A DNA stretch of 59,595 nucleotides from Candidatus Saccharimonadota bacterium (GTDB taxonomy: Bacteria; Patescibacteriota; Saccharimonadia; Saccharimonadales; Saccharimonadaceae): assembly GCA_017512045.1 (NCBI GenBank), contig JAFWHE010000023.1, forward strand, positions 1 to 59,595, given 5' to 3'. Every line of letters begins with the position of its first letter. Within the stretch, counting starts at the first letter, position 1. The translations under genes were made by a program, and so were the position numbers. Under the pieces are notes generated by a model that worked only from the letters and a program-made list of their open reading frames with translations, searched no databases and was not told the DNA's origin. This document shows, in pieces, positions 25,015-34,025 of this stretch.

Positions 25015-26073
25015 TTATTTCTTTTTTGATAGTTCCTTGCGCTTCAAATTCACCGCATTTACCATGACCACTATCATTGTAATGATTACGAATAGATAGA
25101 AATTAATTCCACGGTTAAGTAGCATTGCAGATGATACTAATCTCTCGCCAAAAGCTGCCCCATAAAGTGTCAAGAACACACTCTCGCTCGCGCCAATTGC
25201 ACCTGGTAAAGGTAGGCCAGAGGTGGCCAAGAATAGGACGGATTGAATATTGAAAATCTGGATTATAGTCATGTCATGCAAGCCAAATGCCTTATAGACA
25301 CAAAACGGAACTAGATAATACAGAGAAACTTGTATTAACGCCCTGCCAATAGATAACAAAAACTCTTTCCTATGAGTACGAATAAACTTCGCTCCCTCCT
25401 GATAGCTATCCAGAGATTTCTCGATAGAGGCGCGTTTCTCTTCTATATTCTTGATGCCAATTTTTTTCAGGAACTTCAATGCCCAGTTCACTATCATCTT
25501 TGTCATTCTGTTGGAAAAAATACAGAATGCCAGAATAATTAATGCCACACCATTTATAATCATACCCACTCTCAATAGCCAAGATACCGTGCCGGTGAGA
25601 AGGCTGGGGTCGGTAAACCACATTACCGCCTGAGAGATAATTCCTATCGCCATCACCGCGATTTGGAAATCCAAAATCTGCACTAATACCGCCAGTGTCG
25701 CCTTTGGAGTAGGGATACCATCTTTATTCATATAATATATTTCTACTGGCTGGCCACCACTAGCACCTGGTGTAAGCGCACAAAAGAAGAACTCTATCAT
25801 TGTATATTTCAGAGATTTCAGCAAAGAAATTTTTTCATTAAAACAGGCTAGAATTTTGCGCACGTTTTGCGCTTGAACTGTCAAATAGCCAAACATTATC
25901 GCAATACCCAGCAAAATATACCAGTAGTTTACGCCTTTTAGCGCATCAAAAACTCCATTGATATCCTGATCCTTAAATATCAGCCAAAAAGTCAAAACAA
26001 TCAGAGCGATAAAAACGATTACGTATCGCACCATACTCTTGAAAAGATTTTTTTCTGACTGCTTCTTTCCCAT
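25015..26073 (-). CDS. Lysylphosphatidylglycerol synthase TM-region (YbhN/UPF0104) membrane protein
   Basis: The 352-residue protein has about eight membrane helices and no soluble synthetase domain. FFFCALTPGASGGQPVEIYYM is the conserved signature of the MprF/AglD flippase-like family, and GLPLPGAIGASESVFL is the second half-motif. It probably moves or anchors a lipid or lipid-linked sugar across the membrane. Its ATG overlaps the stop of the upstream glycosyltransferase (TAATG), so the two are coupled and likely act on the same lipid-linked glycan. Confidence 0.85.
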   Translation of the reverse strand: MGKKQSEKNLFKSMVRYVIVFIALIVLTFWLIFKDQDINGVFDALKGVNYWYILLGIAIMFGYLTVQAQNVRKILACFNEKISLLKSLKYTMIEFFFCALTPGASGGQPVEIYYMNKDGIPTPKATLAVLVQILDFQIAVMAIGIISQAVMWFTDPSLLTGTVSWLLRVGMIINGVALIILAFCIFSNRMTKMIVNWALKFLKKIGIKNIEEKRASIEKSLDSYQEGAKFIRTHRKEFLLSIGRALIQVSLYYLVPFCVYKAFGLHDMTIIQIFNIQSVLFLATSGLPLPGAIGASESVFLTLYGAAFGERLVSSAMLLNRGINFYLFVIITMIVVMVNAVNLKRKELSKKK

Positions 26074-27701
26074 TACTTCTTCACCACTTTCCTTGTCACA
26101 TCGAAGTTCTCCATATAGTTCCCGAGGAGTAGTCTACCCTGCGCATAAAATGCTGCGGCACTCTGATACAAGATGGCTACTAGCGGACTCAAAACCCACT
26201 GTGCCACCATGCCGATAGACTTGATGCGGTTATATTTCTTTGGTCGCGGTGGCAACATCCTGAGCGACATAAAAATCGTAATCATCAAGCCGATTGTTGC
26301 AAATAGCTGAATCCAAGACACTGTAATTGGTAAGTTATGTGCTAATAATTCCCTGCTCTGAGAATTTACCAAAAGTGGCACCCAACCACCAAAGGCTACA
26401 ATCGGAGAAATTGCCGCCAATGTAACGTGCCCATCTAATAATCGCCAGAACTTCGGGAAGAGATACCAAAGTGGCATCCTGCGACGTTTCTTATCTAGCA
26501 TCCTCACTCCGACATAGGCCACATCACTTGCGCCATAATCCCAACGTCTCAATTGCACAAATTGCGCTTTTACCGTCTTCAGAAACGTTTCTTCTATCAC
26601 AGCATCCTGATAAATCGGCACTTTGACTGATAAGACCTCGTATTTCCCGCGAAAATGGAATAAACTGCGCCAATACTGGTGGCCATCTTCTACAATAGTG
26701 CGCTTACTCCAAAAATCCATTTCTTCTAGCGCATCTAGCGGCTGAGAATGAGAGGCAAAATTACGTAATAGATGCGGCCTCTTGACATTAATTACATTAA
26801 AGAATGAATTAGACACCGCTATCACACGCATTGGCGCACTAGCATCCCAAATATTATTAGTAAAGATAGAGACTGGCTGGAAAGACATCCGTTTACGGTC
26901 TTCATGTACGATGAACTCATAAGCCACATAGTCCAAATACCACTTGCTCATTCTATTATCAGAATCTAGCGAGGTAACCACGATATTTTCTTTCTTCAAA
27001 TGTTTCTTTTCTGCATATTGTGCCAGGTGCTCACCAGCATATGTTAAATTCGGGCCTTTGCCTTTAATCTCCTTCGGCAAATTAGCCGGGTGTTTGATTG
27101 GCACAAAATCATAAAACCTATCCTTATAACGACGCTTCAGTTCCTTGGCGCATTCCTCTATCTCTGGACCACCACGTTCCTCATACCCCATAAAGAAAAT
27201 AATCCTCTCATTTGGGAAAGAGGTATTAAGCACTGCTTCTACTGTCGGCACAAGGGTTTCCATTCCCTCATTATATGCCACCATAATCACTGCATGGTAA
27301 ATTTTGTCTGGGTGTGGGAAATCATCTGGAGCTACCGAGATCGCCCGCAAGTTCTCTACGTGTTCATCAAAGTTAAACTCCTCACTATCTCTTCCTCTTA
27401 GTTGCTCAAACTTATGATGTGGTTCCTTCAAATCTTCTACTCGCTGGTGCCAGTTCACCTTCATCGCTTTCTGGATTTCTTGATAACCCTGAATTGTCCT
27501 CACCGCCACGCCAATAGCTTTGACTAAGGTAATCGCAATCACTATCAAAAGATAAATCGCGCCCAATGTTGGTGAGATAATAGAAAAAATAAACAGTGCC
27601 GCAATCATAGAAAAAGACAGTGCACCAGGCAAAATCTCTAGAAACCTGTATAACTTCGTTCGTTTGCCAAGTGGTATTTCTAAATCATCATCACGATTCA
27701 T
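26073..27701 (-). CDS. Membrane-bound family 2 glycosyltransferase
   Basis: In this 542-residue protein two N-terminal membrane helices (about 25-70) precede a cytosolic GT-A domain: AVIMVAYNEG, the VTSLDSDNRMS metal-binding acidic motif, VEDGHQYWR (the ED acceptor base), and QLRRWDYG (QxxRW of processive and related GT2 enzymes). Three or four C-terminal helices follow. This is the architecture of enzymes that make and extrude polysaccharide or glycosylate a polyprenyl lipid. Donor and acceptor are unknown. It lies between a small membrane protein and the YbhN-like flippase in a three-gene operon. Confidence 0.88.
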   Translation of the reverse strand: MNRDDDLEIPLGKRTKLYRFLEILPGALSFSMIAALFIFSIISPTLGAIYLLIVIAITLVKAIGVAVRTIQGYQEIQKAMKVNWHQRVEDLKEPHHKFEQLRGRDSEEFNFDEHVENLRAISVAPDDFPHPDKIYHAVIMVAYNEGMETLVPTVEAVLNTSFPNERIIFFMGYEERGGPEIEECAKELKRRYKDRFYDFVPIKHPANLPKEIKGKGPNLTYAGEHLAQYAEKKHLKKENIVVTSLDSDNRMSKWYLDYVAYEFIVHEDRKRMSFQPVSIFTNNIWDASAPMRVIAVSNSFFNVINVKRPHLLRNFASHSQPLDALEEMDFWSKRTIVEDGHQYWRSLFHFRGKYEVLSVKVPIYQDAVIEETFLKTVKAQFVQLRRWDYGASDVAYVGVRMLDKKRRRMPLWYLFPKFWRLLDGHVTLAAISPIVAFGGWVPLLVNSQSRELLAHNLPITVSWIQLFATIGLMITIFMSLRMLPPRPKKYNRIKSIGMVAQWVLSPLVAILYQSAAAFYAQGRLLLGNYMENFDVTRKVVKK

Positions 27702-27707
27702 AGCTAC

Positions 27708-28112
27708 CTAGTTCTCCCCTAGCAGCCGTAATAGCACAATAAAGGCTCCCACCAGGATGACCATACTAAGTATAATAAAGGCCTTTGCCGTATTCGCGCC
27801 ACGCCTCTCGTATAGTCGCACTGCTATCAGATTATGCATCAAGCCAACAATCACTGCTAATATCGGGAAAGTCAGCATTGCACTCCAGCTACCATCGCGA
27901 TAGCCACCAGCAGTTCGCATTTCTGTCAATCCCTCTCCGGCAAAACTACCAATATCGCCATAGCCGACTTTGACTACGGCCGATGATGGAGACATAGTGA
28001 CCAAAGAAAATGTCAAAAAAATCAATGATAATATCGCTAGTAAAATCATTAACAAAAACAAACCTTTTTGCTCTGTGACGATTTTTTGCAAATCTTGCCT
28101 CAAATTCTTCAT
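27708..28112 (-). CDS. Small membrane protein of the GT2-flippase operon, unknown
   Basis: The 134-residue protein has three hydrophobic helices (about 17-40, 80-98 and 112-130) and an extracytoplasmic loop of about 38 residues (SSAVVKVGYGDIGSFAGEG). I recognise no family. It is the first gene of the operon, 6 nt before the glycosyltransferase gene. TGGTATAAT lies 14 nt upstream of its ATG, giving a very short leader, and a second TATAAT almost touches the ATG. It is divergent from the initiating sugar transferase gene, so the two promoters sit back to back in about 100 bp. Confidence 0.6.
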   Translation of the reverse strand: MKNLRQDLQKIVTEQKGLFLLMILLAILSLIFLTFSLVTMSPSSAVVKVGYGDIGSFAGEGLTEMRTAGGYRDGSWSAMLTFPILAVIVGLMHNLIAVRLYERRGANTAKAFIILSMVILVGAFIVLLRLLGEN

Positions 28113-28211
28113 AATTATACCTTGATATTATACCACGAACGAAATCGCCAGACAAGATTACAAGCACATAGGATACCTTGTATTTTTTAATAATTATGAT
28201 ATAATAGAGGT

Positions 28212-28823
28212 ATGTACCATTTGGTCAAACGTACTACAGACATAGCTTTCTCAACGGTAGGCTTAGTTTTTCTTGTTCCGACATATCTGGTGGTAAAAAT
28301 TGCCTATCTTTGCACTGGTGATTTCCATAAAGTGATTTATTCTCAGACTAGAATTGGTAAGAATGGTAAAAAATTCCAGATGTACAAGTTCCGTACTATG
28401 GTGCCAGATGCGAGCGAAAAATTAAAAGAAGTTCTGAAAGACCCAGAACGCAAAGACGAATGGGAAAAGTACCACAAAATAGACAAAGATCCTCGTATTA
28501 CAAAAGTTGGAAAATTTATTCGTCGTGGTTCCATAGATGAATTACCACAGATTATCAATGTGTTGGCCGGACATTTATCCATTATTGGCCCACGTCCACT
28601 CGTACCTGGCGAAATTGAAGAATATCACGGCGAGAAAGAAATCTATGAAAGCATCCGCCCAGGCATTACTGGGTGGTGGGCAGTGAATGGTCGTAGTGAT
28701 ATGGAATATGATGATAGATTGGCATTAGAATATTACTATATCAATAATTCTAGCGCCAAACTAGACACACAAATCTTCTTCAAAACCATCGGCGCAGTCT
28801 TTTCTCGCCGTGGCGCAAAATAA
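28212..28823 (+). CDS. Polyprenyl-phosphate sugar-1-phosphate transferase (initiating enzyme)
   Basis: The 203-residue protein is the minimal PglC/WcaJ-C type. The N-terminal reentrant helix (KRTTDIAFSTVGLVFLVP) is followed by YSQTRIGKNGKKFQMYKFRTM, a DPRITKVGKFIRRGSIDELPQ catalytic segment, and SIIGPRPLVPGE. It transfers a sugar phosphate from a UDP-sugar to undecaprenyl phosphate at the cytoplasmic face, starting the surface glycan. TGATATAAT ends 6 nt before the ATG, so the transcript is probably leaderless. It is convergent with the CpsB-like gene, the two stops being 6 nt apart. Confidence 0.93.
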   Translation: MYHLVKRTTDIAFSTVGLVFLVPTYLVVKIAYLCTGDFHKVIYSQTRIGKNGKKFQMYKFRTMVPDASEKLKEVLKDPERKDEWEKYHKIDKDPRITKVGKFIRRGSIDELPQIINVLAGHLSIIGPRPLVPGEIEEYHGEKEIYESIRPGITGWWAVNGRSDMEYDDRLALEYYYINNSSAKLDTQIFFKTIGAVFSRRGAK

Positions 28824-28828
28824 CACGT

Positions 28829-29617
28829 TTATTTCCCTAGCAAAATCTTCTTTGGATTTGCAACCAGTAGCTGGTTGATTTTTTTCTGATCTTTCTTTAG
28901 GATTTTTTGTAGCTTCTTTTCAGTTAATTCCAGATCGTAATCATCTCTCGCATGATGAATATCAGAAGCTAGACAAAATATCTTATCCATTTTTAGTAAT
29001 TTCTTTAAAGTCTTTTCTTCCTTTTTGCCATATTTTCCAGTTAGAGCTAAATAATCTCCTTGGAGTAGACAACCTATCCGCACTAATTCTTCTGCGTATT
29101 TCAGATTATTCTGAATGTAGACATAGCGCTCCGGATGAGCAATCATTGGCACATAGCCACGCGTAATTAACTCAAATAGCGTCTGTGGCGCGCTCAAATC
29201 TTCATATTGGACTGGTAGTTCTATCAAGATATATTTTTTACTATTAAGTGTAGATACCTCGTAGATATCCTTGGTTTTTCTCTTTGACTTAGCAGGATTT
29301 TTGGAACTACTTTTTGTGGTATTCTTCACATTATATCCGTCCAACATTTCTGGTAATTCTTGGTCGATATAGATCTCATTACCAAGAAAAATATTAATTT
29401 TGATATTGGATTTTTTCATCTCAGAGCTAAGAGCTTTGAACAGCTCCCATTTCTCAGTGTTATTAGCATCGTATTTAGTACCACGAATATAGTGTGGCGT
29501 CAAAATAATATCCGTGATTCCGGCTTTTTCAGCTTTTCTTAAGATGGTTAAGCTTTCTTTGAAATCTTTCGCACCATCATCAATACCAGGTAGAATATGG
29601 CAGTGAACATCTATCAT
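28829..29617 (-). CDS. CpsB/YwqE-type PHP-fold tyrosine phosphatase
   Basis: The 262-residue protein starts MIDVHCHILPGIDDGAKD, the metal-binding N-terminus of CpsB/CapC phosphatases. LTPHY, LGNEIYI, IAHPERY and CLASDIHHARDD supply further metal ligands. It should dephosphorylate the C-terminal tyrosines of the CpsD-type kinase encoded just upstream. A Lys/Ser-rich insert near residues 95-115 (KSSSKNPAKSKRKTKD) is unusual and probably a flexible loop. Its ATG directly follows the kinase gene, within a CpsC-CpsD-CpsB-type operon. Confidence 0.9.
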   Translation of the reverse strand: MIDVHCHILPGIDDGAKDFKESLTILRKAEKAGITDIILTPHYIRGTKYDANNTEKWELFKALSSEMKKSNIKINIFLGNEIYIDQELPEMLDGYNVKNTTKSSSKNPAKSKRKTKDIYEVSTLNSKKYILIELPVQYEDLSAPQTLFELITRGYVPMIAHPERYVYIQNNLKYAEELVRIGCLLQGDYLALTGKYGKKEEKTLKKLLKMDKIFCLASDIHHARDDYDLELTEKKLQKILKKDQKKINQLLVANPKKILLGK

Positions 29618-30360
29618 TATTTTTCTAGCCTAGAATAGTACTCTTTCGTGTAGTAGGAAGAATATGTACTATTCTTAGACTTTACCCTATTAATCACTAC
29701 GCCAGAAATCTTAGAATTGACTTTTTCGAAGTTTTTCTTCACGCTCTCTAACTGGTCAACCTTAGTCTTGTCACTAGAAATAGTGATAATATTCACATCA
29801 GAATATTGTGACATCACAAGTGCATCAGAAAGACCAAGTGCCGGAGGACAATCTATTAAAATAATGTCATAATCCTTACGCAAGTCGTCAATTAATTTAC
29901 GGTTATTCTCCGAAGAAACTAGCTCCAAAGGATTCGGTGGAGTAGGTCCAGTTGGCAGTAGGCTCACGCCAGAAATCTTTGTCCCACAAATAAATTCTTT
30001 CTTCTTTTTACTAGCCTCTTCGTAATTCAAAATGTAGTTAGAGTACCCCTGGCTAGCACGGTTTGGAATATGAAAAATCTCATGTTGGCGACCACGACGC
30101 ATATCGCCGTCAATAATAAGCACTTTTTTATCGTCTTGTGCAAAAGCCGTAGCTAGATTCGCAATTAAGAAACTTTTGCCATCACCAGGCTCCGGAGAAG
30201 TAACTAGAATTACTTTTAACTCTTTGCCGATAGAAGAAAACACTAGGTTAGTTTTAATAGACTTGACTGATTCTGCAAAAGATGACTTTGGATTAGTCGC
30301 AATAACCAAGTCATTATTTTCTGTCATCTTAGACTTCGCATTCTTCGTATCCTTACTCAT
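29617..30360 (-). CDS. CpsD-type bacterial tyrosine kinase
   Basis: The 247-residue protein has Walker A SPEPGDGKS, Walker A' LIIDGDMRRGRQHEIF and Walker B IILIDCPPALGLSDA, the BY-kinase set. The C-terminus carries a tyrosine cluster (YSSYYTKEYYSRLEK) for autophosphorylation. It lacks the fused membrane domain, so it must be activated by the separate CpsC-like protein upstream. Cycles of phosphorylation by this kinase and dephosphorylation by the CpsB-type enzyme control polymer length and export in Gram-positives. Confidence 0.92.
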   Translation of the reverse strand: MSKDTKNAKSKMTENNDLVIATNPKSSFAESVKSIKTNLVFSSIGKELKVILVTSPEPGDGKSFLIANLATAFAQDDKKVLIIDGDMRRGRQHEIFHIPNRASQGYSNYILNYEEASKKKKEFICGTKISGVSLLPTGPTPPNPLELVSSENNRKLIDDLRKDYDIILIDCPPALGLSDALVMSQYSDVNIITISSDKTKVDQLESVKKNFEKVNSKISGVVINRVKSKNSTYSSYYTKEYYSRLEK

Positions 30361-30371
30361 TAGCCCTCTCC

Positions 30372-31043
30372 TTATTTCTTCCCTACTGTCGGCACTACAC
30401 CTAGTACTACTAGGCCAACTCTGTCTTCCACAGTGGAAGCGTTTTTGATAGTGTTGTCCAGATAAAATTTAATCGCCACCGTTGCTAGACCAAAGGCTAG
30501 GCCAACGGCAAAGAATGTAAATATTTCTTTAATTTTATTGACGTTGTATGGTGCTGCCGCCAGTGAAGCCTGATCAACAATTTGAACGTTATCTATCTTG
30601 TATAGACGAATAATCTCATTCTTGAATACCAGGCTCAGCTCGTTTGCGATTTTCTGCGCCGTGAAATTATCTTTATCAGATACTGCTACGGTAATCAGCT
30701 GAGTGCTACTAGTAGAGCTAACAGAAATCTTCCCTGCTAGTTGATCAACAGACATATTAAGACCTAGATTTTCTATCACATGCTCAAGCACGTCATGACT
30801 TTTGATAATCTCCGAATAGGTCTTCACCAGATTATTAGAAAGTGTAACATCAGAAGTGGTAATCTTAGTAGTAGAAGTGGCCTCAGAAGTTAGAACCAGC
30901 TTCGTCGTGGAGCGATAGAGCGGTGTCTTAATGTAATTGGAATAAACAAAGCCACCAGCAACCACAGCAATAGTTATTGCTAGCACAATATATATCTTAG
31001 AAATAATGTATTGAAATAATTCTTTTAGATTAAAATCTTCCAT
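30372..31043 (-). CDS. CpsC/Wzz-type chain-length regulator and kinase activator
   Basis: The 223-residue protein has one N-terminal membrane helix (about 18-38), an extracytoplasmic region containing KTPLYRSTTKLVL, and a second helix near residues 185-205 preceded by the Pro-containing AAAPYNVNK segment typical of Wzz proteins. The short cytoplasmic tail would activate the kinase encoded 11 nt downstream. A near-consensus promoter (31103-31131) starts the operon, and the leader carries a TCCACC-AGA-GGTGGGA hairpin. Confidence 0.88.
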   Translation of the reverse strand: MEDFNLKELFQYIISKIYIVLAITIAVVAGGFVYSNYIKTPLYRSTTKLVLTSEATSTTKITTSDVTLSNNLVKTYSEIIKSHDVLEHVIENLGLNMSVDQLAGKISVSSTSSTQLITVAVSDKDNFTAQKIANELSLVFKNEIIRLYKIDNVQIVDQASLAAAPYNVNKIKEIFTFFAVGLAFGLATVAIKFYLDNTIKNASTVEDRVGLVVLGVVPTVGKK

Positions 31044-31102
31044 TTTTTACTCTATTTTTTTCCAAACTAACATATAATCCCACCTCTGGTGGATATACCT
31101 CC

Positions 31103-31131
31103 ATTTTATCACAAAATGCTCATAATGTCAA
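31103..31131 (-). promoter_or_regulatory. Promoter of the CpsCDB-type operon
   Basis: On the minus strand TTGACA (31126-31131) and TAAAAT (31103-31108) have a 17-bp spacer. The leader of about 55 nt contains a TCCACC / GGTGGGA hairpin. Confidence 0.8.
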
Positions 31132-31210
31132 TAGGGAGAATATATTTATAATCATATTAGGATGGATATTGTGGTATTGTATTTTTTTATTATAATGTTA
31201 TAATATTAAT

Positions 31211-32032
31211 ATGAAAACAAAACCTCGAGATGTAACAATCGTTGTGGCAGCCCATAAAGATTATCCGATGCCAAGCGATTCAATCTATTTGCCTTTGCAA
31301 GTCGGATCATACGACAAAGAAAAAATAGAAGCATTTGCCCAAGATTCATCTGGCGACAATATATCGCAAAAAAATAGCTACTACTGTGAACTTACAGGAT
31401 TGTATTGGGCATGGAAAAACTGCGATTCCAACTACATTGGTTTGGTGCATTATCGACGCCATTTTTCATCATCTACAAAGATAAAAAGTAATCACAATAG
31501 AGAGCAAAAACTAAAAAATGTAATTTCCGAAAAAGAAGTGCGGGATTGCTTGAAGAACACTGACATTATTTTACCAAAGAAAAGAAACTATTATATCGAA
31601 AATCTATACTCTCATTACAAAAATACCATGCATATCGAGCCACTTGATTTGACAAGGACAATAATTGCTGAAAAATACCCAGACTATCTCAAAGAATTTG
31701 ATAACTTGAAAAAGCGTTCATCAGCCCATATGTTCAATATGGTTATAATGAAAAAAGAAATACTCGACGAATATTGTGAGTGGCTTTTTGACATCTTATT
31801 CTCTCTTGAGGCAAAAATACCAGATTATATAGACGTCACCAAATATAGCGTTTTTCATAAACGTTTTTATGGTAGAATTTCCGAATTGTTACTAGACGTA
31901 TGGCTTAATACGAAAGGCTATAATTACCGCGAACTGCCAGTTATAAATATAGAAAATGTCAACTGGGTCAAAAAAGGATCGCGCTTTTTAGAAGCAAAAT
32001 TTTTAGGGAGAAAATATGATAAGTCCTTCTAG
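31211..32032 (+). CDS. DUF4422-family putative glycosyltransferase
   Basis: The 273-residue protein has VTIVVAAHKDYPMP at the N-terminus, then YYCELTGLYWAWKN and IGLVHYRRHFSS, the hallmarks of DUF4422 proteins found in capsule and LPS loci. These are predicted GT-A-like glycosyltransferases acting on lipid-linked glycans; donor and linkage are unknown. TGTTATAAT ends exactly 6 nt upstream of the ATG, with TTGTAT 16 bp further upstream, which implies a leaderless mRNA. It overlaps the following glycosyltransferase gene by 17 nt. Confidence 0.85.
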   Translation: MKTKPRDVTIVVAAHKDYPMPSDSIYLPLQVGSYDKEKIEAFAQDSSGDNISQKNSYYCELTGLYWAWKNCDSNYIGLVHYRRHFSSSTKIKSNHNREQKLKNVISEKEVRDCLKNTDIILPKKRNYYIENLYSHYKNTMHIEPLDLTRTIIAEKYPDYLKEFDNLKKRSSAHMFNMVIMKKEILDEYCEWLFDILFSLEAKIPDYIDVTKYSVFHKRFYGRISELLLDVWLNTKGYNYRELPVINIENVNWVKKGSRFLEAKFLGRKYDKSF

Positions 32033-34025
32033 CGAGCCACTTGTTACTGCAGTAGTTGTAACATATAATCGCAAAGAGCTCTTGGCAGAGGCAATACAGG
32101 CACTGCTAAGTCAAGATTATACTAATTGTAATATCCTAATAATTGACAACGCATCAACAGATGGCACAGACAGGCTAGTCAAAAAACAATTTGCACAAGA
32201 GCTAAAATCAAACAAGATAATATACTATAAATCTGAGAGAAACCTGGGTGGAGCTGGTGGATTTAACATTGGTCTAAAGAAAGCTGTCCAGCTAAAAACT
32301 GATTTTGTCTGGGTTATGGATGACGACTGTATCGTCCACAAAGATAGCCTTATAGAATTATTAAAGGCAGACAAAAAATTCCACGGAAACTATGGCTTTC
32401 TATCTAGTAAAGTTCTATGGAAGGATGGGACAGTATGTAAAATGAATATTCCGAAGAAAACGTTTGCTACTTGGCTAAAAGATTTCGATACAAACTACCA
32501 AAAAATTGCCATGGCATCTTTTGTTTCCCTTTTTATTCCATGTCAGAATATTAAGGAATATGGTCTTCCTATAGCAGATTTTTTCATCTGGACAGATGAC
32601 TGGGAGTATACCAGAAGGCTGTCTAGAGCAAAAAAGTGTTACTATGTTTCTTCAAGCGTAGTTACACATAAATCATCTTCTAATCTAGGGGCCAATATAG
32701 ATACTGCGGAAGACGACAGGATTGATAGATTCAAATATCTATACAGGAATGATGCAGTATTATACAGAAGAGAAGGAATTCGTGGCGCTATTTTGTCTAA
32801 ACTGCGCATTTTTATCCATAAACGTAGACTAAAGAAGTCAAACTTATCCAAAACCGAAAAGCAAAAGCGACTAACAATAATTAATGATGCAATTAAAACT
32901 GGGCGAAAATTTCGACCAAGCATAGAATATCCGCAGACTAATTTGCTTCTCGCACTCGGTGAAACATTCTATCGCGGCGGGCAAGAATCATTTCTACTTA
33001 ATGTCTACAATTATCTCGACCATGAAAAATATAATTGTGACTTTTTTACAGCCTTCAAGCTTGATAATGATGCAGCACAAGATTGTCTAAATGAAAACAA
33101 AAATGTAATTTATCACTACGATATGCCATTCAAAAGATTCACAAAAAATATTACTTTCTTAATAAAGTTTTCTAAACACCTTTCTAAGCATCATTATGAT
33201 ATTGTTCATATTAATTCTTGTAGTACTTTCTGTTTGGCCATGGGTGCAATATGTTGTAAAAAACATAAGGTAGAAAAGGTACTCGTTGAATCACATAGCT
33301 CTGGCCTACCATCCTTTAGGCATTCTGTAGTCATAAAACTATTTGGTCCTTTTTGGAAAAAAGCAGATTATGTTTTAGGTTGCTCTGATTCTGCAGCAAA
33401 ATACAGATATCCTACTGGGCAGAAATATGACATCATCAATAACGGTATACAAGTGCAAAAATATAGTTTTAACACGGCTACTAGAAAAAAATGTAGGAAG
33501 CAATTAGGCATAAAGCCAGATGAATATGTTATAGGGAATATTGGTAGATTTGAAACGCAAAAAAATCATGGTTTCATATTGGAAGTTTTCTCAGAAATCC
33601 TAAAGAATAATCCGAACTCAAAATTATTGCTAATAGGTGAGGGGAGTTTAAAGAACAATATCATAGAGAAAGCACAGCAGCTCAACATTTGGGATAAGGT
33701 AATTCTCTTAGAAAAACGTAACGACATCCCAGAGCTGTTACAAGCAATGGATGTATTCTTCTTCCCTTCTTTATATGAAGGATTCAGCATTGCCGCGATT
33801 GAAGCGCAAGCATCTGGACTACCTATAGTTTTCTCTAGCACACTTGGCAAAGAAGTCGGCATTATAAGCCAAAGTACCATGGTCAACCTAAAGGCAGATA
33901 AGAAAAAGTGGGCAAAAGAAGTAATGAAATACTACGGATGTAGTCGCTCCGATCAATCAGAAACAGTTGCAAAAGCAGGCTACGGACTAAACTTCGAAAA
34001 ATTAGTTACTCTTTACGAGAAATAA
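32016..34025 (+). CDS. Two-domain glycosyltransferase: GlfT-like GT2 fused to GT4
   Basis: The protein has 669 residues. Residues 1-265 are a GT2 domain of galactofuranosyltransferase type: TAVVVTYNRKELL, IDNASTDGT, NLGGAGGFNIGL, WVMDDDC, and FIWTDDWEYTRR as the catalytic region. Residues 305-669 are a GT-B GT4 domain with YRGGQESFL, IGNIGRFETQKNH, and EGFSIAAIEAQASGLP, the donor-binding E-x7-E motif. One polypeptide could thus add two successive sugars. UDP-galactopyranose mutase encoded at 39655 would supply UDP-Galf for the first half. It overlaps the DUF4422 gene and converges with the Wzx gene by 24 nt. Confidence 0.9.
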   Translation: MISPSSEPLVTAVVVTYNRKELLAEAIQALLSQDYTNCNILIIDNASTDGTDRLVKKQFAQELKSNKIIYYKSERNLGGAGGFNIGLKKAVQLKTDFVWVMDDDCIVHKDSLIELLKADKKFHGNYGFLSSKVLWKDGTVCKMNIPKKTFATWLKDFDTNYQKIAMASFVSLFIPCQNIKEYGLPIADFFIWTDDWEYTRRLSRAKKCYYVSSSVVTHKSSSNLGANIDTAEDDRIDRFKYLYRNDAVLYRREGIRGAILSKLRIFIHKRRLKKSNLSKTEKQKRLTIINDAIKTGRKFRPSIEYPQTNLLLALGETFYRGGQESFLLNVYNYLDHEKYNCDFFTAFKLDNDAAQDCLNENKNVIYHYDMPFKRFTKNITFLIKFSKHLSKHHYDIVHINSCSTFCLAMGAICCKKHKVEKVLVESHSSGLPSFRHSVVIKLFGPFWKKADYVLGCSDSAAKYRYPTGQKYDIINNGIQVQKYSFNTATRKKCRKQLGIKPDEYVIGNIGRFETQKNHGFILEVFSEILKNNPNSKLLLIGEGSLKNNIIEKAQQLNIWDKVILLEKRNDIPELLQAMDVFFFPSLYEGFSIAAIEAQASGLPIVFSSTLGKEVGIISQSTMVNLKADKKKWAKEVMKYYGCSRSDQSETVAKAGYGLNFEKLVTLYEK